Of a stretch of 36,932 nt of DNA, positions 17,338 to 27,476 are shown one piece after another. Origin of the DNA: Acidobacteriota bacterium (GTDB lineage Bacteria; Acidobacteriota; Terriglobia; Terriglobales; Acidobacteriaceae). The stretch covers positions 1 through 36,932 of the forward strand of contig QIAA01000159.1 in the NCBI GenBank assembly GCA_003224905.1. Reading direction: 5' to 3'. The notes beneath the pieces were generated by a model, which saw only the letters and a program-made list of their open reading frames with translations, did no database searches and had not been told where the DNA came from. Position 1 is the stretch's first letter. Every line of letters starts with the position of its first letter. Position numbers and translations under genes: made by a program.

Positions 17338-17365
17338 TGACAATTTTGTGACAAATTTTTGACAA
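17338..17365 (+). promoter_or_regulatory. Three TGACAA motifs at exact 11-bp intervals
   Basis: TGACAA begins at 17338, 17349 and 17360, each extended as TTGACAA, GTGACAAA and TTGACAAA in an AT-rich stretch upstream of the TIGR03118 gene. The 11-bp period puts the motifs on the same face of the helix, as for a cooperative activator; any of them could also serve as a -35. Confidence 0.4.
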
Positions 17366-17482
17366 ACCTCAAAGCACCGGAAGCTTAGGTTTGTAGCTGC
17401 AAGTCCTCCGGCGGGCGTGCCAGTGGCCCGGTTCGGCTGGTTGTCCAGGTTCGCATCACCGCGTTCGCGGAGAACAAATTCA

Positions 17483-18598
17483 ATGAGGTCTCCCATGTTT
17501 AACCCCTCATCTCGCGTGGCCCAAGTGTTCCTCCTTTTTGTTCTGGCACTCACCAGCACAGTCGCTGTTGCCCAGCATTTCACTCGTACGAATCTCACGG
17601 CCAACAGGTCGGGCGTTACTGCTACTGACCCCCCCAATATTGATCCTAATCTAGTAAACGCCTGGGGACTGTCGCGCTCGTCTGGAAGTTTTTGGTGGGT
17701 TGCAGACAACGGCACCGGACTTTCTACTCTCTACGATGGCACCGGCGCGCCCCAACAACTGGTTGTAACGATTCCCGCACCCGCTGGAAGCTCGGAGCCC
17801 TCGACACCGACCGGCACCGTCTACAACTTCCTGCCGGGGTTGTTTGCGGTCGCGCCAGGTAAGCCCGCTGTCTTTTTGTTTGTCACTGAGGACGGTACCA
17901 TCTCCGGCTGGAATCCCACCGTAAATCTCACCTCTGCAGTGATCAAAGTGAATCGCGCCGGAAAAGCCAACTACAAGGGGGTCGCGATCGCTAAAATTCA
18001 AGGCGGCGCACGTCTCTATGCCACCAATTTCATGACAGGCAAGATTGATGTATTCAGCCCCTATTTCAACCCGATTACTGTTTCCGCAGGGGCCTTCCAG
18101 GATAGTCAGATTCCGGCCGGCTATTCTCCATTTAACATACAGAACGTGGGCGGCAATCTGGTTGTAACCTTCGCCAAAAAACCGGAGACGGGTGAAGATG
18201 AAGAACACGGCCCAGGATTGGGCTATGTCTCAGTGTTCGATACCGCTGGAAACCTTCTTCTGCGGCTACAGCACGGAAATTTCCTGGATGCGCCGTGGGG
18301 CGTCGCGTTGGCGCCGAACGACTTCGGCCCATTCGCACACCAACTCTTGATCGGCAACTTCGGCGACGGCCACATCCATGCTTTTAATGCGCTAACCGGG
18401 GCGTTCACGGGCACCTTGCTCAACGATTCGGGCACTCCAATAACCATTGATGGACTGTGGGCACTCGGTTTTGGCAACAATGCCAATGCCGGTTCCACAA
18501 CTGAGCTTTTCTTCACAGCTGGTCCCAATGACGAATCGGACGGCTTATTCGGCAAGCTCACTCCGTCAGCAGCGGAGGGCCGCGGCAACACACAGTAA
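17483..18598 (+). CDS. Secreted TIGR03118-family beta-propeller protein
   Basis: Matches the TIGR03118 family as remembered: FTRTNLTANRSG near the N-terminus, NIDPNLVNAWGLSRSSGSFWWVADNGTG, and DAPWGVALAPNDFGPF...LLIGNFGDGHIHAF toward the end. Such proteins are predicted six-bladed propellers of unknown function, common in soil bacteria. Starts at 17483 (GGAG 10 bases upstream) and 17495 (GAGG 6 bases upstream) are both possible; either leaves a Sec signal (VFLLFVLALTSTVAVAQ). About 371 residues. Ends with a hydrophilic tail and no anchor, so it is periplasmic or released. A triple TGACAA motif precedes it. Confidence 0.85.
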   Translation: MRSPMFNPSSRVAQVFLLFVLALTSTVAVAQHFTRTNLTANRSGVTATDPPNIDPNLVNAWGLSRSSGSFWWVADNGTGLSTLYDGTGAPQQLVVTIPAPAGSSEPSTPTGTVYNFLPGLFAVAPGKPAVFLFVTEDGTISGWNPTVNLTSAVIKVNRAGKANYKGVAIAKIQGGARLYATNFMTGKIDVFSPYFNPITVSAGAFQDSQIPAGYSPFNIQNVGGNLVVTFAKKPETGEDEEHGPGLGYVSVFDTAGNLLLRLQHGNFLDAPWGVALAPNDFGPFAHQLLIGNFGDGHIHAFNALTGAFTGTLLNDSGTPITIDGLWALGFGNNANAGSTTELFFTAGPNDESDGLFGKLTPSAAEGRGNTQ

Positions 18599-18613
18599 TA
18601 ACTCCTTCCAGCT

Positions 18614-18655
18614 CGGCGTTCGGATCGTGGTCTTAAACACTGCTTCCGAACGCCG
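18614..18655. repeat. Perfect 11-bp inverted repeat downstream of the TIGR03118 gene
   Basis: CGGCGTTCGGA (18614-18624) and TCCGAACGCCG (18645-18655) are perfect inverse copies with a 20-base loop, 16 bases after the stop codon. No T-run follows, so it is a candidate 3'-end stabiliser or factor-dependent terminator and not a classical terminator. Confidence 0.45.
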
Positions 18656-18840
18656 TTCACGCCTCCTTAGATCCCCCCACGTCACTGAGACTCGTTCACT
18701 CGCGTTGGTGTCGGTGACCAGGAATTACTAAAGGATTACTGCCAAGTACACGTACTAGCGATTCTTGCGCCGATCCTGTCCCCCGACCATGATTGAAGCG
18801 ATCCAAAACCAGCGTTTTCGGGAACTCGAAAGCAAGATAA

Positions 18841-21273
18841 ATGATCACGCGCAACTCACTTGAAACGATCGCCTGCGATCGCCAGCTGACGACATTTCTG
18901 GCAACCCTAGCCTGTATAGGACTGCTGTCTGCGTTGATTTCCTGCGGCGGTGGCGCGGGCGCCGCTTCTTCGAGTCAGTTGAAAGTGCCTGGCATCAGCA
19001 GTTTTTCGCCTGCGAGTGGTCCGCCCGGCACCAACGTGACCATCACGGGCGCAAACCTGACAGGTGCAACGAAGGTCACGCTGAACGGCACCTCGACGTC
19101 CTTCGCTGTGAGCGGCAACAGAATTACCCTCACTGTGCCAAACGGCGCCAGCACAGGCAAATTTTCGGTGACTACGGCGGGAGGCACTGCCACTTCCACC
19201 GCCTCCTTCACTGTAACTTCCGCCTCGGCACCGACCATTTCCTCCTTCACTCCTACCAGCGGACAGGCCGGCACCTCTGTGACCATTAACGGCACAAATC
19301 TGATTGGCGCTACCACCGTCTCGTTCAACGGAACGGCGGCCTCTTTCACCGTAAACAGCGCCACGAAAATAACTGCCACTGTTCCAAACGGAGCTACCAC
19401 AGGCAAGATCAGTGTCACCACACCTAACGGAAGCACGACTTCAACCGCCAGCTTCACGATCACAAGTGCCGCACCGACGATCAGCAGCTTCAATCCAGTC
19501 TCTGGTCAGGTGGGGTCATCGGTAGCGATCGCCGGGACAAATTTCACTGGCGCAACCGCCGTCGCGTTTAACGGAACCACGGCCTCCTTCACCGTGAACA
19601 GCGCCACACAAATAACAGCCACGGTGCCGAGCGGAGCGAGCACTGGCAGGATCTCAGTAACGACGCCAAACGGAAGCGCCAGCTCGACCAACAATTTTTC
19701 GGTGACAACCGCGTCCGGCCTTGACCTCACAATTGATGGTCTCTATGTCACACAGGCGACGCAGGACTACCCAAACAGCTCTGTGCCGCTCGTGAAAGAC
19801 CGAAGCGGCTGGGTACGCGTGTTTGTAAAGGCCAATCAAACAAACACCGCTGCTCCGCAGGTCCGCGTGCAATTCATCAATGGGAGCACCACCAACACGG
19901 TGACCATCAATGCCCCGTCCAGTTCAGTACCGACCAGCATTGACCCAAACAGCGATGCATCCTGGGACGCAGCCGTGCCCGCAGCCTGGATCCAGCCGGG
20001 TACTCAGGTTGTGGCTCTAGTCGATCCCTCCGGGGCGATTACCGAATCGGATAAAAATAACAATCAGTTTTCGCAAAATCTGGATGTCCGCACCCTGCAC
20101 ACGTGGAAGGTCACCTTGCTCCCGGTGCATACGGGGAACGGGCTCACGGGCGTGGTCACGAACGCAAACCGAACTCAAAGTGACTGGGTGGATTTTGCCA
20201 AACGCCTTCACCCTGTGCCCGACGTTGTGAACGTCACGGTGGGTGCGACCCTGAACTCCAGTGTTAACAGCCTGAGCAGCAGTGGGACCGGATGGTCCAA
20301 CGTGCTGAGCGAAGTCAGCGCAAAGCGCAGCGCTGATGGCGTGACCGACCGTTACTACTACGGCGTAGTGAAGGTGAGCTATACGAGCGGCGTGGCTGGC
20401 ATTGGCTACATCGGATTCCCGGCCGCGATCGGCTGGGATTACAGTAGCGGCCCATCGGTCCTCGCGCATGAAGAAGGCCACAACTTCGGACGTCAACACA
20501 GCCCCTGCGGCGGCGCCAGTAATCCCGATCCCAATTATCCGTACCCAGGTGGGATCATCGGCGTGCCGGGATGGGATGCCTTTGCCACCACCAGCAATCT
20601 GAAGACCTCGAATCACACCGACATCATGGGCTATTGCTCCAATCAGTGGGTCAGCGATTACGTGTACACGTCCGTTCTGAATTTCCGGGCGAACAACAGT
20701 TTCGATGTTGCGCCCGATGTGGTGGGCAGTGCTCAGGAAGGCTTACTGGTTTGGGGACGCATCGAGAACGACCGCGTGATTCTGGAACCTGCTTTCCACG
20801 TGCCCGCTACCGGAGTTGCGCCCCAGGCCGGCGCTTACACCTGGGAGGCTCGCGATGCACTTGGCCGCAGCCTGCTCTCCGTGCCTTTCGACGCGCCGGA
20901 AGTAGCTGATGTCCCCGGCAGCTCACTCCGCATCTTCTCCTTCGTTGTGCCCGCGACGACGGAAAACATGACTAATCTGCATACTCTGAGCATTTCGAAA
21001 GATGGTAGAGAACTCGCGCGCGTGTTGCCCGGTGCTGCGCCTGGCCTGCAACCCACGCTACATGTGCAGCGCATGCCGGATCGCACCTTGCAGCTCTCCT
21101 GGAATGCCCAAAGTTATCCTGTGCTTATGCTCCGCGACGCTCGCACCCATGAAGTGCGTGGCTTTGTCCGCGGTGGAAGCGCTGTGATCCGGGATGTGCC
21201 GGATGACTTAGAGATCCACTTCTCCGACGGGGTGAGGAGCCGGATTGTGCGAAACAGGCCGGCAGCGCAGTAA
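18841..21273 (+). CDS. Lipoprotein metzincin-type metalloprotease with three IPT/TIG repeats
   Basis: An 810-residue cell-surface protein. The N-terminal hydrophobic stretch ends ALISCGGG, a lipobox with C35 as the lipidated cysteine. Three IPT/TIG beta-sandwich repeats follow at about residues 50-127, 131-208 and 212-289, spaced exactly 81 residues apart. A CARDB-like region (about 294-415; LVDPSGAITESDKNNNQFSQ) comes next, then a zinc protease domain with HEEGHNFGRQH (H543, E544, H547, H553) and a Met-turn DIMGYC (M596). The Glu of HExxH is present, so activity is expected. A C-terminal beta-rich domain ends the protein. Specific peptidase family not assigned. The gene stands alone. The 241 bp upstream contain only the inverted repeat noted separately. 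Confidence 0.85.
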   Translation: MITRNSLETIACDRQLTTFLATLACIGLLSALISCGGGAGAASSSQLKVPGISSFSPASGPPGTNVTITGANLTGATKVTLNGTSTSFAVSGNRITLTVPNGASTGKFSVTTAGGTATSTASFTVTSASAPTISSFTPTSGQAGTSVTINGTNLIGATTVSFNGTAASFTVNSATKITATVPNGATTGKISVTTPNGSTTSTASFTITSAAPTISSFNPVSGQVGSSVAIAGTNFTGATAVAFNGTTASFTVNSATQITATVPSGASTGRISVTTPNGSASSTNNFSVTTASGLDLTIDGLYVTQATQDYPNSSVPLVKDRSGWVRVFVKANQTNTAAPQVRVQFINGSTTNTVTINAPSSSVPTSIDPNSDASWDAAVPAAWIQPGTQVVALVDPSGAITESDKNNNQFSQNLDVRTLHTWKVTLLPVHTGNGLTGVVTNANRTQSDWVDFAKRLHPVPDVVNVTVGATLNSSVNSLSSSGTGWSNVLSEVSAKRSADGVTDRYYYGVVKVSYTSGVAGIGYIGFPAAIGWDYSSGPSVLAHEEGHNFGRQHSPCGGASNPDPNYPYPGGIIGVPGWDAFATTSNLKTSNHTDIMGYCSNQWVSDYVYTSVLNFRANNSFDVAPDVVGSAQEGLLVWGRIENDRVILEPAFHVPATGVAPQAGAYTWEARDALGRSLLSVPFDAPEVADVPGSSLRIFSFVVPATTENMTNLHTLSISKDGRELARVLPGAAPGLQPTLHVQRMPDRTLQLSWNAQSYPVLMLRDARTHEVRGFVRGGSAVIRDVPDDLEIHFSDGVRSRIVRNRPAAQ
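18988..19716 (+). repeat. Three 243-bp tandem repeats encoding IPT domains
   Basis: Units begin near 18988, 19231 and 19474. Units two and three are clearly similar at DNA level (for example both encode ASFTVNSAT and GKISVTTPNGS-like segments), suggesting recent internal duplication; unit one is more diverged. Confidence 0.7.
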
Positions 21274-21422
21274 CCGTGTACCGGCGTCAATTTATTGTCG
21301 GATTAGACCGTTGCGACCTACCGGTCCAGTATTGCCCATGGCGGAATTCACTGTCACAAAACTCTTGCGCGTAAATCCGATTGCATCCGCCGGATTTGAA
21401 GTCAGCAGTCGCTCGTCTGCTC

Positions 21423-21779
21423 CTAAGCTTCCGGTTGTTTGCTGTTACTCGGAGCGGCAATTCCCAAGAAGACCAGCATTGCGCGATTAAGCCTCAGAAT
21501 GTCTTCGTCCGAGAGGCGGCCGAGGCGTGCACCGATCTTTGCCTTCGGAACCGTCGTGATCTTATCGGCCATAAGCCGGCAAGCAGCGCGCAGCCCGTTG
21601 CTTACGTTTGGCTCCACTTGCAACCGGACAAGAGGAGCATCGGTTGTATCCGTGGTGAATGCGCAGACGGTGACGGAATCCGTCAAATCGAAGCGATCGT
21701 CCTGAACAATCACGACTGGACGGGGCTTCCCGGCGTAGTCCTTACCGCCCGCAACGGTCCAAATCTCGCCGCGCTTCAC
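21423..21779 (-). CDS. PemK/MazF-family mRNA-interferase toxin
   Basis: Growth-inhibiting endoribonuclease of a type II toxin-antitoxin pair. Starts at GTG 21779 (VKRGEIWTVAGG), overlapping the TGA of the antitoxin gene by four bases (GTGA); 118 residues. MazF/PemK landmarks: the N-terminal RGEIW strand, KPRPVVIVQDD with the catalytic Arg-containing loop, TVCAFTTDTTDAPLVRLQVEP, and DKITTVPKAKIGARLGRLSDEDI near the C-terminus. All the usual conserved segments are intact, so it is probably active and held in check by the neighbouring antitoxin. Ends 150 bp from the metalloprotease gene, which is convergent. Confidence 0.92.
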   Translation of the reverse strand: MKRGEIWTVAGGKDYAGKPRPVVIVQDDRFDLTDSVTVCAFTTDTTDAPLVRLQVEPNVSNGLRAACRLMADKITTVPKAKIGARLGRLSDEDILRLNRAMLVFLGIAAPSNSKQPEA

Positions 21780-22000
21780 CCCCTGCCCCAATCAGAGACT
21801 GCGTCAATAAAGTCCTGGTCCTCCTTCGCATGAGGACTTTTGGCAACGGCGAGGGATTGACAGTGCGCCTGTGCCACAAAGGCGGGAGAGCGCATGTCAG
21901 GAACCCAAATCTGGATAGGCCGCAGGCCCTGCTGGCGGAGCCGCTTGCGATGCGCTCTGACCTTATCCCGAGACGACTTGGAGCGAGTTCGTGTTGCCAT
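21776..22000 (-). CDS. MazE-like antitoxin (DUF3018 type)
   Basis: A 74-residue antitoxin. The ATG at 22000 has GCGGAAAA about 7 bases upstream and is preferred over an in-frame TTG at 22015. Segments RDKVRAHRKRLRQQGLRPIQ and IWVPDMRSPAFVAQAHCQSL and SPHAKEDQDFIDAVSDW are those of DUF3018 proteins that pair with PemK-like toxins. The basic N-terminal half probably binds DNA, the acidic C-terminal half the toxin. A perfect 14-bp palindrome stands 17 bp before the start codon, the expected place for autoregulation. Stop codon overlaps the toxin start. Confidence 0.9.
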   Translation of the reverse strand: MATRTRSKSSRDKVRAHRKRLRQQGLRPIQIWVPDMRSPAFVAQAHCQSLAVAKSPHAKEDQDFIDAVSDWGRG

Positions 22001-22016
22001 TCTGATTTTCCGCAAT

Positions 22017-22030
22017 GGTTACATGTAACC
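22017..22030. promoter_or_regulatory. Palindromic operator of the toxin-antitoxin operon
   Basis: GGTTACATGTAACC is a perfect 14-bp palindrome located 17-30 bp upstream of the antitoxin ATG. By analogy with other type II modules it is the likely binding site of the antitoxin or toxin-antitoxin complex; this role is inferred. Confidence 0.65.
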
Positions 22031-22121
22031 TATCACAGATTCCTGTCCAGATCCAAATGTCAGCCCCGATACGTAAGTTGGCAATGAGGTGCAATCGCGA
22101 GAAAAAGGCGTCAGCGCAAGT

Positions 22122-22144
22122 AAAAGAGGCCGTCTAGCGGCCTC
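22122..22144 (-). terminator. Rho-independent terminator of the radical SAM gene
   Basis: On the minus strand GAGGCCG, loop CTAGA, CGGCCTC, then TTTTAC, 55 bp after the stop codon. A second perfect hairpin (CGACGGG/CCCGTCG, 22171-22191) lies between it and the stop codon but has no T-run. Confidence 0.7.
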
Positions 22145-22198
22145 CGGGACTGTTCTGTTTAAGCTTCTGCCGACGGGGTTGATGCCCGTCGTGGTTTG

Positions 22199-24376
<2,178 letters not shown>

Positions 24377-24777
24377 GTCGTCTCGCTTTCGAGTCAGTTT
24401 TAGTTGTCGGTCGTTTTGTAAACCGTCTCCGTTGCCGGCACACGTGAGTCTCTACGCCAACGACATGTAACTCACGGCCGACGACGGTTCCCTGGAAGCG
24501 CCGGTTAGCGTCTGCCGAAAAAGGTGAATTCAGTCGACCTTATGTTATGGAATCGCCGGCAAAACAACAGCTAGAACCCGTTGAAAGGGGAAAAATAAGG
24601 GTTTAGTGGACTGGATGGAACATCGGATGGGCTAAGTTGTTGAATCCATTCGGCGTTTGTCTTCTTCGGTTTTGGACTGCGCCGTCGCAAAGGTTGATGC
24701 GGCTTGAGCGAAAGAGGCCGGACTGATAGGCTTTCAGAACTCCCCCAGATCCGAATACCAATATGCCAGAGATACCA
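24377..24777. other. Divergent intergenic region, 401 bp
   Basis: Lies between the divergent radical SAM and coiled-coil genes and must hold both promoters. No convincing -10/-35 pair, operator or RNA motif was recognised. Open frames here are short and of unnatural composition. Confidence 0.5.
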
Positions 24778-25080
24778 ATGAAAGACGTTCGCGAGATTCT
24801 GATTGAGAAGGAAACCGACCTGGAGCGATTGAAGAAAGAAGTGGATTCGTTGCGGATGGTGGCTTCGCTTCTCGACGAGAACGGGCCCGGATCTGAAGCG
24901 CACAAGGGAACTCAGGCGCACGCAGTCGGATCTGAGGCGCACTCCGCACCAGAAACGGAGCTGCAGGCAGAGCCAGGTGCGAAGCCACCGCAGTCGGCAG
25001 ACGCCGACCAGCTTTTCTCTTCGGTCGAGAAGGCAGACACCGGTTTTTGGCGTCTCGGCAAGCGCCGCAAGCACGGGTAG
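24778..25080 (+). CDS. Small coiled-coil protein of unknown function
   Basis: A 100-residue protein starting at ATG 24778 (MKDVREILIEKETDLERL), with an in-frame ATG five codons earlier (24763) as alternative. Residues 1-35 have the heptad pattern of a short coiled coil (I/L at a and d positions: ILIEKETDLERLKKEVDSL). The middle is low-complexity with a small internal repeat (SEAHKGTQAHA / SEAHSAPE), and the end is basic (WRLGKRRKHG). No domain family is known to me. No signal peptide. Likely a small cytoplasmic oligomeric protein; function not proposed. Confidence 0.62.
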   Translation: MKDVREILIEKETDLERLKKEVDSLRMVASLLDENGPGSEAHKGTQAHAVGSEAHSAPETELQAEPGAKPPQSADADQLFSSVEKADTGFWRLGKRRKHG

Positions 25081-25113
25081 CGAAACCGTGGAAACGGCGT
25101 AACCGCCCATTAC

Positions 25114-25387
25114 TCAGGTCGTGTCATCTATTCCGCCATCAAAATGAAGCTGGTCGCGCTTGATCACCTTCAGCGACGTGAGCGCAGCGGCAATGGCGCT
25201 TCGCTGGGCGCCATGGTCTGACGATCTCTGCAGGATCTCAAGCCGGGTGTGAAATTGCGGCTTGCGCAACTTCTACACAGGTGAACAGCTTGCTGATTTC
25301 GCTTTCTTGCAGAACAGCCTCGTACTCAGGTTGCCATTCCGGAAAGCGAAGAAGAGACGACGATTGAACGGGCCCCCGATGCACCAT
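25114..25387 (-). pseudogene. Frameshifted small hypothetical gene
   Basis: An ATG at 25387 with GGGAGG 5 bases upstream opens a natural-looking frame (LLRFPEWQPEYEAVLQESE, then LFTCVEVAQAAIS) that stops at a TGA at 25240-25238 after 49 codons. Shifting frame by one base near 25242-25250 restores a natural continuation, RLEILQRSSDHGAQRSAI then AALTSLKVIKRDQLHFDGG, to a TGA at 25116-25114. Together they would make a protein of about 90 residues, consistent with one inserted base (or two lost). Either a real pseudogene or a sequence error. Helical small proteins with this general pattern seem familiar from Acidobacteriota, but I cannot name a family. Confidence 0.6.
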
Positions 25388-25860
25388 AGTGGCCTCCCGT
25401 GTAAGCCATTTTCAGTTGCACAAGAGACCGTCGTCCCGCCCCAACGCGTCGGCGGAGAGTTGTGTAAGTGATAGGCGTACTGTGTACACCCCCCGGCTGT
25501 GTTGCTGCAAAGTTTTTTCTTGTGCGCCGAACCCACATCTCATCGCAAGTGCGTGCACGTTTTTACTCGATGCGCGCATCCGCGACTGCTGCGATGTTGC
25601 TTGAATTTGTCTAGGCCCACGATACGCGAACCTACGTCTAAGCTGGCCCTCATTGCTACAGGAACGTTCCTTGGCATTTACAGCACACGCCGGATTTTCG
25701 CCGACGAGACCGGCTTGTATTTAGAAGGTGAATCCTCCTTGTGACCCGAAGGCGGATGTCGATGGCACTCAAAATCCACGGCATCCGCCTCACTTTATTC
25801 AATCCCGCAGTCCAAATCCCTTGTCTTTGCAACAAAGCGAATTGCTCATCCGGGCAGCAC
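25388..25860. other. Non-coding stretch of about 470 bp
   Basis: Between the broken small gene and the UdgX stop codon. Only short open frames with unnatural composition; no repeat, RNA or clear terminator recognised. Confidence 0.5.
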
Positions 25861-26544
25861 CTATGCCGCCCTGGGCAGCTTCCGCAAGAGTCTCCCGATT
25901 TTTTTCAGATCCTCCACAAACGCCTGTTTCTGTTGATGCCGCGACTCCTGATCGATGGCCCGCAATATGGAAGATGGGTGAACTGTAGCTGTTACAAATG
26001 GCGCGAGACTCGATTTCACCAGCTCCCCCCTTTGTCGGGTAACGCTAAACTCTTTCCCTAGCAGTGCCTGTGCTGCCGTCACTCCAAGGCACACCACAAC
26101 CTCAGGTTTCACCGCTTCAATTTCCGCATCCAGCCAGGGCCGGCAAGCCATTATTTCTGAATAGCTTGGCTTCTTATGGATACGCCTTTTTCCCCGCTCA
26201 GCCGGAACCCACTTGAAGTGCTTAACTACGTTCGTAACATACACTTCGTCTCGCTTAATGCCTGCCTCGGCAAGGGCTTCATCCAGCAGACGCCCAGCCG
26301 GCCCCACGAACGGATGCCCGACACGATCTTCGCTATCGCCAGGTTGCTCTCCAACCAGCATCATCCTGGCACCGGCTGTGCCTTCACCAAAAACCGTCTG
26401 CGTCCCGCTTTTCCACAGATCGCAAGCCTGGCAGCCTTTCGCCGCGGCGCGCAACTTCTCGGGCGTTGGATTCAAAGGGATTAGCGGCGCAGCGGTCGTC
26501 TGTTTAGCTTTCTTCGGCTCAAGGCGGGAAATTCGAATCGCCAT
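25861..26544 (-). CDS. udgX: UdgX-type uracil-DNA glycosylase
   Basis: Member of the family 4/5-like uracil-DNA glycosylase superfamily with a [4Fe-4S] cluster. From ATG 26544 (AAGGA 8 bases upstream) it has 227 residues. Motif A is GEQPGD (65-70), the UdgX form, and motif B is HPSSILR (189-195). The diagnostic insert GKRRIHKKP (118-126) carries H123, equivalent to the mycobacterial UdgX His that becomes covalently bonded to the uracil site. Fe-S cysteines are C38, C41, C134 and C152. UdgX binds uracil in DNA so tightly that it stays attached, and it is thought to mark or protect such sites. Longer in-frame starts (26553, 26631) lack spaced ribosome-binding sites. Stands alone; no SOS box recognised. 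Confidence 0.93.
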   Translation of the reverse strand: MAIRISRLEPKKAKQTTAAPLIPLNPTPEKLRAAAKGCQACDLWKSGTQTVFGEGTAGARMMLVGEQPGDSEDRVGHPFVGPAGRLLDEALAEAGIKRDEVYVTNVVKHFKWVPAERGKRRIHKKPSYSEIMACRPWLDAEIEAVKPEVVVCLGVTAAQALLGKEFSVTRQRGELVKSSLAPFVTATVHPSSILRAIDQESRHQQKQAFVEDLKKIGRLLRKLPRAA

Positions 26545-26793
26545 CGAATGCATCCTTAGGCTGAACGGTGACTCCTCAGATGAATGTGATTGTCCCGTGT
26601 TTGCCCTTGATCTGTGCAGAACCCAAGCCATTCCAGGCCATTGAGGAGGCCTATCGCAATAGCGTCATCTGGATAACCAAAATACAGAACAAACTGTATT
26701 GGCTTGCCCCCCGCGAGCAGATAACGTCGGCCTGCATTGCTGTCGAACGCTCTTAGTGTTTGCCACGCAATCGTAAAAGAAGATCGAGGCCCC

Positions 26794-27108
26794 ATGCTTG
26801 CACACTGCATAAATCCCAACTGTTATGTTCCTCTGCACTCATTTTCTGAAGGTAAGCTTTTCCAGTTTGAAGTCGTCTCCATTTCAGTAGCGGCGAGCGA
26901 CGACACGATCTCCCCATTCGACGAAAAGCCTGAACGTCATACATCTCATTTTTGGCTGTGCGGCCGTTGCGCCGATACCCTGACTTTAGTCCTCGAGCCT
27001 CTAAAAGGCCTGAAGGTGGTTCCCTTGAGCCGGGAGACGGAGGAAATTTCGAAGTTGACGGATGTCACTCTGTCCGAAGCGGAAATGCACCAAACCAATA
27101 GCTGTTAA
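26794..27108 (+). CDS. Small Cys-containing protein, zinc-ribbon-like
   Basis: A 104-residue protein from ATG 26794 (GAGG 4-5 bases upstream). It has CINPNC (residues 5-10) near the start and CGRC about 50 residues on (HFWLCGRCADTLTL), so two Cys pairs that could bind one zinc ion. The rest is FSEGKLFQFEVVSIS-type beta structure and an acidic tail. No enzymatic motif. It resembles small zinc-ribbon proteins of unknown role common in soil bacteria; function is not proposed. No partner gene nearby. Confidence 0.68.
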   Translation: MLAHCINPNCYVPLHSFSEGKLFQFEVVSISVAASDDTISPFDEKPERHTSHFWLCGRCADTLTLVLEPLKGLKVVPLSRETEEISKLTDVTLSEAEMHQTNSC

Positions 27109-27476
27109 TTGATATTCGACAGCTAAGGTTAGTCTGTACTCATCTTCATGGTGTTGCGCTCACGGCGGAAAAGTTAATTGTGAAAAAGAGTTGTTTCGTC
27201 CCTGCTCGACAGCGCATCCAACAAAGAAGATGCTTAATGTTTGCGTGCCAAACCCTCCCTCGTGCCATAGAATACTCTGCAGAATTTGGCAGTAAGAATT
27301 ACAATCTACGGATGTGTCCGCTTTGAAATATGTTGGATTTAAGGGTTTTTAGTTTGGCAGCCCCGGTGCAGGGTGTGTGCACGTTGGTAATTCTGTCCCC
27401 TGTGTATTACCGAGGCTAAAAGGGCCCGGGTAGACTGGCTTGCTGTACCGAGACGGAAGCTCCTGGGAGGTGGCCC
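27109..27476 (+). other. Upstream region of the response regulator gene, 368 bp
   Basis: Contains an inverted pair GGTAAT (27386-27391) and ATTACC (27406-27411), 66-91 bp before the response regulator start, a possible regulator-binding site. Otherwise AT-richer than its surroundings with no gene visible. Confidence 0.35.

Noticed and set aside
18614..18655. Hairpin considered as an intrinsic terminator of the TIGR03118 gene
   Set aside because: No T-run follows and the loop is 20 bases, so it was recorded only as an inverted repeat.
20017..20616. 199-codon minus-strand open frame inside the metalloprotease gene
   Set aside because: Lies opposite the CARDB-like and protease domains; composition is typical of an antisense shadow.
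24571..25110. 179-codon minus-strand open frame opposite the coiled-coil gene
   Set aside because: Low-complexity, Leu/Ser/Arg-rich antisense of the small coiled-coil gene; no ribosome-binding site.
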